Shown one piece after another: positions 7,449 through 14,813 of a stretch of DNA of 16,728 bases. The notes beneath the pieces were generated by a model. The model worked only from the letters and a program-made list of their open reading frames with translations. It did no database searches and had not been told where the DNA came from. The stretch lies in assembly GCA_024277485.1 (NCBI GenBank), contig JAJRVA010000194.1, forward strand, positions 1 through 16,728, read 5' to 3'. Source of the stretch: Deltaproteobacteria bacterium. Its GTDB lineage: Bacteria > Desulfobacterota > Desulfobulbia > Desulfobulbales > Desulfobulbaceae. Both the position numbers and the translations under genes were made by a program. How positions within the stretch are numbered: the stretch's first letter is position 1; each line of letters opens with the position of its first letter.

Positions 7449-7538
7449 CCCTTTTCTTTTCGGGACAGCCTTCAGTATCGCTGCCGCGGAACAGGGCCCA
7501 TTGACCGGCTGAATATCACCTATCACAAACACTGCCGC

Positions 7539-9713
7539 ATGAACAACCGGAAAGCAAACGATAATTGGGCGGATTCTCTCCGGGAAGAACTGGAACAGCT
7601 CCGTGCTGAAAACACCCGGTTGCGCCGCAAGAAAAAAGACGCCCTGCAGTATATCAGGGAGAAAACAGACCAGCTGTTGACCGTTATCGGAACGGTGCCG
7701 CTCAAACCCGATGAGCTCGACGACAAAACCCTCCTGGAACTAGATCCCATCGGTATTGTCAGCAACTCTTTCAGCCAGATCCTTGACCATCAGAAAACGA
7801 TAAACCTTGAACTTGAATCGGCCCGGGAAGAAATCGAGGCAATCTTTGATTCTGTCGGTGAGGGTATCATGGTCCTGAACGACCAGGGAAAGATCGTGGC
7901 CCATAACAGAAAAATGAGCCGCCTCTTTGCCCCCGGATTTTCTGAAATACTGGGCAAGACATGCAGGAAAGCCGTCTGTGCCGGTGAGACCAGCCAAGAC
8001 AACTGCCTCCTGAGAAAGGTTGTGAGCAGGAAAAAAAGTGTCAGGATGCGTTCCTGGCAGTGCCGCAACCGGGTTTACGAAATCATCGGCACCCCGGTCT
8101 TTGATAAAACCGGCGCCATGAAACGGGTTGTCATCCTGTACATGGATATTACCCGGAGAAAAAAAACAGAGGCGGCCCTCCAGGAAAGTGAGGCCCGGTT
8201 TCGTGACCTGTTCGAGAATGCCACGGATATCCTGATGAGTACCGACCCGACTGGCTGCATACTGCTTGTCAACAAGGCGTGGCAGGATGCCCTGGGATAT
8301 GACCGGAAAGAGGCAGAAACACTCACCTTATACGATATTATTGCGCCGGAGCACCTCCCGGCATGCAGAAAAAACTTTAAAAAAATCCTCAAGGACGGCA
8401 GGGAATTCTCCTGCCAGACTGTCTTTGTCAGGAAAAACGGGGCGGAAATCATCGTTGACGGCAGGGTCAACTGCAGGTTCGTGGACGGCAAGCCGGTTTC
8501 CCTTCGCTGCATTTTCCGGGACATCACCGAACAGAGAAGAATGCAGGAGGAGATGCAGCGCACCCAGAAGCTTGAATCCGTGGGCATGCTTGCCGGTGGA
8601 ATTGCCCATGATTTCAACAACCTGCTGACCGGTATCATCGGCAACATACACCTTGCCAGGCTCCAATCACCGGATAAAGGGATGACCCGGCTGCTTGACG
8701 CCTCCGAAAGCGCCTCGCAGAGAGCCCAGGAGTTGACCAGGCAGCTCCTGACATTTGCCAAGGGAGGCGCCCCGGTCAAGGAAACCGCATCTGTTGCGGA
8801 AATAATTGAGGAGGTGGCCTCCTTTGCCCTGCGCGGATCCAATACGCACTGGCAACTTGAAATTGAGGAACCGGTCAGTCCTGTTGATGTCGATACCGGC
8901 CAGTTCAGCCAGGTCCTGCAGAACCTCATCATCAACAGCGACCAGGCCATGCCGGACGGCGGCATGATACACATTTCAGTTGCCGATTGCACTGTTGATG
9001 ACACCATTCCCATGCCCCTGGCCGACGGCCGGTACGTCAAAATCGATATCCGGGACCAAGGCATCGGGATTGCCCGCGAATACCTGTCCCGGATTTTTGA
9101 CCCTTATTTCTCCACCAAAAGAAAAGGAAGCGGCCTGGGACTGGCCACCTCATATTCCATTATCCGGAACCATAACGGCCTTATCACGGTGGATTCCGAG
9201 CCGGGCAACGGGACAACCATGAGCATCCTCCTGCCTGCCTCGAAAGCTGAGGTGGTGCGGAAGAAACTCCTCAAACAGCAGCCGGTGCCGGGACAGGGGA
9301 GGCTTCTCGTCATGGATGACGATGAAACAGTCAGAAAGGTTGCCGCCCAGATGCTGTCCCACCTGGGGTATGATGTAACGGAATCCGATGATGGTGCGGA
9401 TACGGTTGCGCAGTACAACAAAGCCCTTGAGGAAAACAGGCCTTTTGATGCTGTTATCCTTGATCTCACAATTCCCGGCGGTATGGGTGGCAGGGAAACA
9501 GTCGCCAGGCTTGCAGAAATTGATCCGCAGGTAACGGCCATCGTCTCAAGCGGATACTCAAACGATCCCATAATGGCGGATTACGCACTGCATGGATTTG
9601 CCGGTGTTGTTCCCAAGCCCTATTCCCTGGTAAAGCTCAGTTCCGTTGTTTCATCCGCCCTTACCGCGGCTGGGAAGAATTCCCCTAACCCGCTTATTTC
9701 GCAAAGGACGTAG
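7539..9713 (+). CDS. Soluble PAS-PAS hybrid sensor histidine kinase with receiver domain
   Basis: This is a cytoplasmic two-component hybrid kinase of 724 aa. There is no signal peptide or membrane segment. The order is an N-terminal coiled coil (about 10-50, with a second helical stretch at 80-102), PAS 1 (about 100-205), PAS 2 (about 214-332), the HisKA region with GGIAHDFNN and phospho-acceptor H357, the HATPase domain (N-box NLIINSDQA about 462-470, DQGIGI about 506-511, GSGLGL about 530-535), and a C-terminal receiver (acid pocket D593-D595, phospho-acceptor D642, K693). PAS 1 contains C142, C147, C156 and C175, a cysteine-rich pattern that could hold a metal or sense redox. No output regulator is adjacent, so its target is unknown. 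It starts 90 nt after the TusA-like gene. No good ribosome site precedes the ATG, and no other credible start is close. Confidence 0.9.
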   Translation: MNNRKANDNWADSLREELEQLRAENTRLRRKKKDALQYIREKTDQLLTVIGTVPLKPDELDDKTLLELDPIGIVSNSFSQILDHQKTINLELESAREEIEAIFDSVGEGIMVLNDQGKIVAHNRKMSRLFAPGFSEILGKTCRKAVCAGETSQDNCLLRKVVSRKKSVRMRSWQCRNRVYEIIGTPVFDKTGAMKRVVILYMDITRRKKTEAALQESEARFRDLFENATDILMSTDPTGCILLVNKAWQDALGYDRKEAETLTLYDIIAPEHLPACRKNFKKILKDGREFSCQTVFVRKNGAEIIVDGRVNCRFVDGKPVSLRCIFRDITEQRRMQEEMQRTQKLESVGMLAGGIAHDFNNLLTGIIGNIHLARLQSPDKGMTRLLDASESASQRAQELTRQLLTFAKGGAPVKETASVAEIIEEVASFALRGSNTHWQLEIEEPVSPVDVDTGQFSQVLQNLIINSDQAMPDGGMIHISVADCTVDDTIPMPLADGRYVKIDIRDQGIGIAREYLSRIFDPYFSTKRKGSGLGLATSYSIIRNHNGLITVDSEPGNGTTMSILLPASKAEVVRKKLLKQQPVPGQGRLLVMDDDETVRKVAAQMLSHLGYDVTESDDGADTVAQYNKALEENRPFDAVILDLTIPGGMGGRETVARLAEIDPQVTAIVSSGYSNDPIMADYALHGFAGVVPKPYSLVKLSSVVSSALTAAGKNSPNPLISQRT

Positions 9714-9753
9714 CGGGAAGCCGGAAAGTGTTGTGAATGCGAACCACGCGCAG

Positions 9754-9797
9754 AAAAACACCCGGAGGCATACTGCCGGTATGTTGAGGATGTTTTT
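9754..9797 (+). terminator. Terminator-like inverted repeat after the kinase gene
   Basis: AAAAACA (9754-9760) pairs with TGTTTTT (9791-9797), enclosing an inner perfect 5-bp stem (9769-9773 with 9779-9783) with partly paired sequence between. The layout is a hairpin flanked by an A run and a T run, as in a bidirectional terminator, about 40 nt after the kinase stop. The middle of the stem is imperfect, so confidence is moderate. Confidence 0.42.
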
Positions 9798-9920
9798 CAA
9801 GCCTAACAAAGCAGGCGCAATACTTAACTGCTTCGCAGCAGTTCGATTATGAAATATGCGGGCTCACCCCGGAGAATAATATATCTCTCGCTGTACTGTT
9901 CACATCCCCGCAGCAAAGAC

Positions 9921-9949
9921 TTGTCAAAATCACTGTTCTATGGTATGAA
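9921..9949 (+). promoter_or_regulatory. Sigma70-type promoter for the carboxylase operon
   Basis: TTGTCA (9921-9926) and TATGAA (9944-9949) are 17 nt apart, with TGG just before the -10 giving an extended -10 (TGn). Transcription would start near 9956, leaving a leader of about 150 nt with a GC-rich hairpin before the TTG start at 10108. Confidence 0.55.
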
Positions 9950-10107
9950 TACTACCTTAATGCCCGGAGGTTCCACTGGACAGACTTCATACAACATCTG
10001 CCGGGGACACCGGTTTCCCGGGCCTGTTCTGCAGTTCCATTTCAGAGAATAGCTATAAGGCAGCCATACAAGGGTGCCATAAGACAAACAAGCAAAAGGG
10101 AAGACCA

Positions 10108-11550
10108 TTGAGCACGAAAATCTTAGTTGCGAATCGGGGAGAAATCGCCATCCGGATAATCCGGGCAATCCAGGAACTGAACTACGAGGCAGTTGCCGTT
10201 TACGAAACTCCGGACCATGAATCCCGCCATATCCGTATTGCCGACGAGGCCATCTGGATAGGGGATGGACCGCGTTCAGATTACCTGGATATTGACAAGG
10301 TGATCAAGGCGGCCAAACGTTCCGGTGCGACCGCCCTCCATCCCGGCTATGGTTTTTTAGCTGAAAACCCGGCCCTGGCCAGGGCCTGTGAGGAGGCAGG
10401 CATCACGTTCATCGGTCCCACCTCCGAGGTTATTGAAAAACTGGGCAACAAGGTCACGGCCCGCCGGATAATGGCTGAAGCCGGCATTCCCATGGTTCCG
10501 GGAACAAAGAACCTGCCCGAGGGAGATGCCGGGCTCAAGCAGGCCTTTGCCTTTGCAGGGGAGCATGGCTATCCCATAATGCTGAAAGCCACCGCCGGGG
10601 GCGGTGGCAGGGGCATCCGCAGGATTGAGAACGACAGGGAACTGGAGGAACAGTACTCTGTCGCCCGCCAGGAAGCCCTGGCAGCCTTTAACGATGACTC
10701 CGTCTATATTGAAAAGGTGGTCATAGAGCCCAAGCATGTCGAAGTCCAGATCATAGCCGACGAGTTCGGCAAGACCGTCCATCTTGGCACACGGGACTGC
10801 TCGATTCAGCGCCGCAACCAGAAACTCGTGGAAATCGCGCCGGCCTTTCACCTTTCCCCGGAATTAGCGGAGGAAATCTGCCAGACTGCCGTCAAGGCGG
10901 CAAAAGCGGCCGGCTATACCAATGCCGGCACGGTTGAGTTCCTGCTTGACAATGAAAACAACTATTACTTCATGGAGATCAACACCCGGCTCCAGGTCGA
11001 GCACACGGTAACCGAGATGATTGCCGGTATCGATATTGTCCGCACCCAGATCAAACTGGCGCTTGGCAAAAAACTGCTCTTTGACCAGAAGGATGTTTCC
11101 CTCCGCGGCCATGCAATTGAGATGCGTATCAATGCCGAAGACCCGAAAAACGACTTCATGCCCGAGGGCGGCAAAACAATTGCCGTGTATCGCTCTCCAG
11201 GCGGGTATGGTGTCCGGCTGGATGGTTTCTGTTACCAGGGACTTACCATTCCGGAAGAATATGACTCGCTGCTGGTCAAGCTGACTGTCTTCGGCTGGTC
11301 CTGGAACGAAACGGTGGACCGGCTGAAGCGCTGCCTGACCAACTTTGTAATCACCGGCCCCAAGACGACAATTCCCTTTTACCTGAACCTGGTGGATGAT
11401 CCTGATTTCCGGAAAGGAGAGTTTGACACGTCGTATCTTGACACCCACGAACACCTCTTTGACTACGAGGAATACAACAGTGAAGCGAATAAACTTGCCC
11501 GGCTTATTGCCGAAATTCACAACAAGGGCAAAAACACGTATGCCGCATAA
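10108..11550 (+). CDS. Biotin carboxylase subunit of a two-subunit biotin-dependent carboxylase (pyruvate carboxylase A-like)
   Basis: This ATP-grasp enzyme carboxylates biotin using bicarbonate and ATP. It is 480 aa, normal for AccC/PycA. The start is TTG at 10108, with AAAAGGGA about nine bases upstream; the family N-terminus (KILVANRGEIAIRI) begins at residue 4, which fixes it. Seen are HPGYGFLAEN (about 78-87), the glycine-rich ATP loop KATAGGGGRGIRRI from K160, and the catalytic metal and bicarbonate segment MEINTRLQVEHTVTE with E290, N292, R294 and E298. The biotin carboxylase C-terminal domain follows. The next gene encodes a carboxyltransferase and biotinyl protein, so the pair resembles archaeal- and anaerobe-type split pyruvate carboxylase (PycA/PycB) and not acetyl-CoA carboxylase. 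The acyl acceptor is not settled, because the partner is divergent. Confidence 0.9.
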   Translation: MSTKILVANRGEIAIRIIRAIQELNYEAVAVYETPDHESRHIRIADEAIWIGDGPRSDYLDIDKVIKAAKRSGATALHPGYGFLAENPALARACEEAGITFIGPTSEVIEKLGNKVTARRIMAEAGIPMVPGTKNLPEGDAGLKQAFAFAGEHGYPIMLKATAGGGGRGIRRIENDRELEEQYSVARQEALAAFNDDSVYIEKVVIEPKHVEVQIIADEFGKTVHLGTRDCSIQRRNQKLVEIAPAFHLSPELAEEICQTAVKAAKAAGYTNAGTVEFLLDNENNYYFMEINTRLQVEHTVTEMIAGIDIVRTQIKLALGKKLLFDQKDVSLRGHAIEMRINAEDPKNDFMPEGGKTIAVYRSPGGYGVRLDGFCYQGLTIPEEYDSLLVKLTVFGWSWNETVDRLKRCLTNFVITGPKTTIPFYLNLVDDPDFRKGEFDTSYLDTHEHLFDYEEYNSEANKLARLIAEIHNKGKNTYAA

Positions 11551-11627
11551 CCTGGCGTGAAACCAGGGGATGCCACCCGAATTGCCAATGTATTTACAGC
11601 AATGACCGGAAACTTTGAGGACAGAAG

Positions 11628-13531
11628 ATGACACGAATTACACCTGCCATGAATACCGCCGAAGCGCTCAGCATATTACGCAAGGCTGACGGCTACTATA
11701 TTACCAACACCACCAGGGACATGTCCCAGTCCGACTATAAGAACAGGATCCTTCTGCATACCGATCTGCTGGCTGCTCCTGCCAGGGAGGCGGCAGGCTA
11801 CTTTTCCCTGGAGATCACCGGCGGGGCATCGGTCCATGTCGACATCCTCCGCAAACAGGTTGATCCGTTTCTCAAACTGGAACTGCTGCGTGAGAAGATG
11901 CCCAACACCATGTTCCAGACCCTGTGCCGGGGTGTCAACCTTTTCGGATACCGGCCCTATCCCCAGAATGTCATCAGGCTGACTGTCCGTGAATTTGCCA
12001 AATACGTTGACGTGTGGCGTACCTTTGATTTCATGAATCATGTCCCCAACATGACGGCGGTTTTCGAGGAAGTGGCCAAGGCCGGCAAGATCAATGAGCC
12101 CTGCATCTGTTTTCCACCGGTCCTGAACACACCAACGAATTTTATGTTGCCAAAATCAGGGAAATCCTGGACGTAACCGGCGAGGAGATCATCCTCTGCA
12201 TCAAGAACCACGGCGGCCTGGGCACTCCCAGAAGAATCGGGGAACTCGTGAATGCCATCAAGCAGGCCTATCCGGACCTGATCATTCATTACCACGGCCA
12301 TAATACCGACGGCAACGATATCGGCCGGATTACCGCGGCAGTACTGAACGGCGCGACCATTGTCGACGCATCAGACCACGCCTTTACCGGCTTTTACGGC
12401 CCTCCCCCGTCCCTTACCGTGATCCAGACCCTGAAGGACCACGACAAAAAAGCGATCGGTATCAGTGAAGAAGCCATCATTGAGACATCGGATGTCATGC
12501 GGGAAGAACGGCCCCACTATGCCGCCTTTGAGTCGCAGATCAAGGGGTTCATGCCCACGGTCCAGATCCACAAGCTGCCGGGCGGCGCCATGGGCAGCAG
12601 CCTGGAACAGGCTGAAAAGGGCGGTTTCCTCAAGCAGATGTCGGATATCCTGCACAAGGAACTTCCCAGGGTACAGATTGAACTGGGCAACTGGTGGAGC
12701 GTGACCCCGGGTTCCCAGATCCTGTGGACAACCGCGGTCAGCAACGTGGTGGATGGAGAACGCTACGGCAACCCCTCGGGAGATCTGAAAAACCTGCTGC
12801 TCGGAAAATACGGGCCATTCCCTTTCTACCAGCCGGCGGACTGGATCTATGAAAAGGTGTTCGGTCCGGACTGGAAGGATATCCTGGCCAAAGAAGGCGG
12901 GGTTGAAGAAATCGAGGACATGGATATTGAAAAAGAACGAGCCACCCTCAAGGAACGCATCGGCTGTGAACCGACTGAACAGCAGCTTGTAACCTACCTG
13001 CAACACCCAAATGACGCGGTGGACTTTTTCCAGTTTGAAGAAAAATTCGGCCGGTCTTACGTGCTGCCGCCTTCCATCTTCCTGCGTCAGGGCGGCTTCG
13101 CCCTTGGTGAAACCCTTGAATTTCGTGACCACGCCGGCAAGGAGCATCTCATTGAAATCGGTCCGTCCCAGACAAGCAAAGAGGGTGCAAAAAACATCTA
13201 CCTGAACGTGGACCATCACCAGCGGCTGTTTGTCTTTGAACCCGAGGTCCAGGCAGGTGTCGCTGCCGTGGCGGCCCTGTCCAAGGAAGAGATAGCGGAA
13301 CTTGCCCTTTCCGGAGACATCCGGGCGCCGTTCAAGGGGAATATCTGTGAGATTTCGGTCGAGGAAGGCCAGGCGGTCAGCAAGGGGGACCGGGTAGCGA
13401 TCCTCGAGGCCATGAAGATGCAGACCCCGGTGGTAAGCGAGGTAAACGGGACCGTATCCGCCATTTCCGGCAAAGTGGGACAGTCCCTCGAGCCGGGCGA
13501 CAAAATCGTGAAAATACAACCTGCCGAGTAG
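11628..13531 (+). pseudogene. Carboxyltransferase plus biotinyl subunit (pyruvate carboxylase B-like), interrupted by a -1 frameshift
   Basis: Two frames make one protein. Codons from ATG 11628 (ribosome site GAGGACA) run to 12113 and, unshifted, stop at 12176. The continuation lies in the -1 frame from 12113 to 13531. Joined, they give about 634 aa, a normal length for the family. The N-terminal part is an HMGL-like TIM barrel with TNTTRD (D31), CRGVNLFGYRPY and WRTFDFMN. After the shift come IKNHGGLGTP (K193, position of the carboxylated lysine) and HYHGHNTDG (H221, H223). A conserved carboxylase domain follows (KLPGGAMGS), then a biotinyl domain with EAMKM (K597, biotin site). It would transfer CO2 from biotin to a keto acid such as pyruvate. 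A lost T in the run at 12110-12113 explains the break. A read error, a recent mutation or programmed slippage are all possible. The rest of the frame is undamaged. Confidence 0.85.
12110..12113 (+). other. Frameshift site (T run) in the carboxyltransferase gene
   Basis: The reading TGC ATC TGT TTT is followed in frame by CCA CCG and, 20 codons after the TTT, a stop. Re-reading the last T (12113) puts the ribosome in the frame TCC ACC GGT CCT GAA CAC, which reads STGPEH and continues to the biotinyl end. The run has four T where five would keep the frame. A tRNA-Phe on UUU could also re-pair one base back on UUU. Confidence 0.8.
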
Positions 13532-13674
13532 TCATTATATCTTACGGGTGCCTTACGAAAAAACGCACCTGGAAGGTGTAGAGGGAACAGCAGCCACCGG
13601 CCGGAATATCTTCTGGACGTTTTGCACCGGATGATAACTCCCGAGTTCCGGAAACACGGCCAACCACCTGCCTC
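13532..13674. other. Convergent intergenic region with two hairpins
   Basis: This lies between the carboxyltransferase (+) and the PPC-domain gene (-). A hairpin at 13627-13651 combines AACTC/GAGTT (13636-13640, 13643-13647) with outer CCGG/CCGG arms and a 5-nt bulge. A second, at 13566-13578, has a 5-bp stem and, read on the minus strand, is followed by CG and six T. No gene is visible. Confidence 0.45.
13558..13578 (-). terminator. Possible terminator for the minus-strand darP-PPC operon
   Basis: On the minus strand, a 5-bp stem with a 3-nt loop (13578-13566) is followed by CG and six T (13563-13558). It lies about 97 nt after the stop of the PPC-domain gene. The stem is short, so this is tentative. 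Confidence 0.35.
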
Positions 13675-14118
13675 TTATTCAAAACTGAATGTCGGCCGGT
13701 TGAACCCTCCCCCGGGAAACCATGGACGGGTTACCTGCAGGCCTGTGATCTCCACCAGCATCACTTCCAGGACAAGGTAGACCCTGCTGTCCCGGCGAAC
13801 GCACCCGGTCAGGGTCTCCCCGTGGTGGCCCATGGCGGCATGCAGATGAAGACGGGGTTTTTCACCGTCCAGGAAAACAGTGCCCATACCCAGTATCTCC
13901 CGGGCATCTTCAAGATCTTTCCAGACCGGATCGGGTGGCATGACCGGTTCTTTCGGACCGATGACGACACCCGCACTTTTCAGGCCGCCGAACACCTGGA
14001 ACCAGGCGCATTGAATTTTTTCACGGCTGACCACCTCAATAATTGATTCATGGAGGTCATCTCCATCATCAAGGCGGAGATACACAATCCGTCCGGCCTT
14101 CCCGGCCTGGTATTTCAT
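13675..14118 (-). CDS. PPC/DUF296-domain DNA-binding-like protein
   Basis: This 147-aa protein is almost entirely one PPC domain (plants and prokaryotes conserved, DUF296). The ATG at 14118 is preferred over longer in-frame starts because the domain signature MKYQAGKAGRIVYLRLDDGDDL begins there and a good AGGAGG site lies about ten bases upstream. Other signatures are LRLDDGDDLHESI, the FGGLKSA turn, and RLHLHAAMGHHGETLTGCV, whose His-x-His and following His match the metal-binding face of bacterial PPC trimers. In plants the domain occurs in AT-hook transcription factors; the bacterial stand-alone form has no settled role. It follows darP by four bases on the same strand, so the two are probably co-transcribed. 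Confidence 0.82.
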   Translation of the reverse strand: MKYQAGKAGRIVYLRLDDGDDLHESIIEVVSREKIQCAWFQVFGGLKSAGVVIGPKEPVMPPDPVWKDLEDAREILGMGTVFLDGEKPRLHLHAAMGHHGETLTGCVRRDSRVYLVLEVMLVEITGLQVTRPWFPGGGFNRPTFSFE

Positions 14119-14122
14119 TTCG

Positions 14123-14689
14123 TCAGTCCTCCTTCGCCTGCCCTGCTCCGGCAAAGCGTTTCCCTTCATGTGCCGCCCGCAGGATCCTGAATATTTCCCG
14201 GCTGTGCTTCCTGTTCCTGGTCCGGGCAAACAACCGGGACAGGCGGGTCAGGAGCACCAGGTCAATACCCGGAAACTGCCGGCCCACTTCCTGCACAACC
14301 CGGCTTGACCAGTTCTCTTCAAGTTCCCCGTGATTTTCTCTGGCCCGCCGGTGCTCTTCCAGGGCCTCGTTGAGAAGCGAATCCCGGATATACTCGATTT
14401 CATGAAACTCCCTTTTCTCCTGCAGGGCTGTCCCCTTTTTGCCGGCCATGAAGGCAAAAAGGGCGTCTATGCTTTCCGGATCATTTTTAAGCATCTTGGT
14501 TACATACTTGATCTGCCTCTTCCTTGCACCGGTTTTCAGGGATGGCACCTGCCTGAGAAGGTCGCGTATTTCAGCATCACAGGGAAGCGAGTCAATCTGT
14601 GTCACCGGCAATTGAGCCATCTCCATGACCAGCTTTTCAAGCTGCTTGATCCTTCGCTTCTGTTCCGACCTGCTTAAGGGGATATCCAT
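14123..14689 (-). CDS. darP: DarP (YjgA, DUF615), ribosome maturation factor
   Basis: This is a 188-aa, highly charged, mainly helical protein of the YjgA/DarP family, which in E. coli associates with late 50S precursors and aids 23S peptidyl-transferase centre maturation. Family landmarks are the N-terminal LSRSEQKRRIKQLEKLVMEM helix, SLPCDAEIRDLL, the motif KTGARKRQIKYVTKMLKND, and the C-terminal SREIFRILRAAHEGK. The start is placed at the ATG at 14689 because upstream codons (to an ATG at 14788) cross AT-rich, promoter-like sequence and add residues unlike the family. GGAG lies very close to this ATG, so translation may be weak. The family is best known from gamma- and beta-proteobacteria. 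It leads a two-gene operon with the PPC-domain gene. Confidence 0.85.
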   Translation of the reverse strand: MDIPLSRSEQKRRIKQLEKLVMEMAQLPVTQIDSLPCDAEIRDLLRQVPSLKTGARKRQIKYVTKMLKNDPESIDALFAFMAGKKGTALQEKREFHEIEYIRDSLLNEALEEHRRARENHGELEENWSSRVVQEVGRQFPGIDLVLLTRLSRLFARTRNRKHSREIFRILRAAHEGKRFAGAGQAKED

Positions 14690-14736
14690 TCTCCGGTGCC
14701 TGTACCTGGTATTGCCGTTTATTTTACTTAAAAAAA

Positions 14737-14766
14737 ATAGTACTGTACTCCTGCAGAGTACTTGAT
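14737..14766 (-). promoter_or_regulatory. Candidate promoter and operator-like dyad upstream of darP
   Basis: A perfect inverted repeat GTACTC (14745-14750) / GAGTAC (14756-14761) around a CTGCA centre lies in the darP-adh divergent gap. On the minus strand a -10-like TACTAT (14742-14737) sits 17 nt after a poor -35 (TCAAGT), so the dyad would occupy the spacer, as operators of MerR-type regulators do. The promoter is weak by eye and the dyad is the firmer observation. Confidence 0.3.
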
Positions 14767-14813
14767 CTAATTTTCTTTCAATTGACAACCTTTTTTACCG
14801 AGGACCGCACATC

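Larger units (their letters stand above)
9714..10107. other. 394-nt intergenic region between the kinase and the carboxylase operon
   Basis: I see no credible gene here. It holds a terminator-like inverted repeat (9754-9797), a perfect 7-bp hairpin (9826-9832 with 9837-9843, loop TCGC), a strong promoter (9921-9949), a leader hairpin (10001-10007 with 10015-10021, 7 bp including one G-U) and a small imperfect one at 10059-10078. Short open frames across it have no ribosome site or recognisable family motif. Confidence 0.6.

Noticed and set aside
9801..9843. Integron attC-like start (GCCTAACAA) with a central TTCGC hairpin
   Set aside because: No matching GTTAGGC end is found downstream and there is no integrase or gene cassette nearby, so chance resemblance is likelier.
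9849..10052. 67-codon open frame in the gap before the carboxylase
   Set aside because: It has no ribosome site or recognisable family motif, and it overlaps the predicted promoter and a leader hairpin.
11551..11567. Short hairpin (CCTGG/CCAGG) after the biotin carboxylase stop as a terminator
   Set aside because: It has only five base pairs, no T run follows, and the downstream partner gene should be co-transcribed.
12248..13531. Second carboxylase half as an independent gene starting at the ATG at 12248
   Set aside because: The frame is open and conserved-looking upstream to 12113, and a start at 12248 would lose K193 and part of the barrel. A single frameshifted gene fits better.
14782..14787. 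TTGACA as a -35 element for the alcohol dehydrogenase
   Set aside because: No -10-like hexamer lies at the right distance; the site is only about 27 nt before the ATG.
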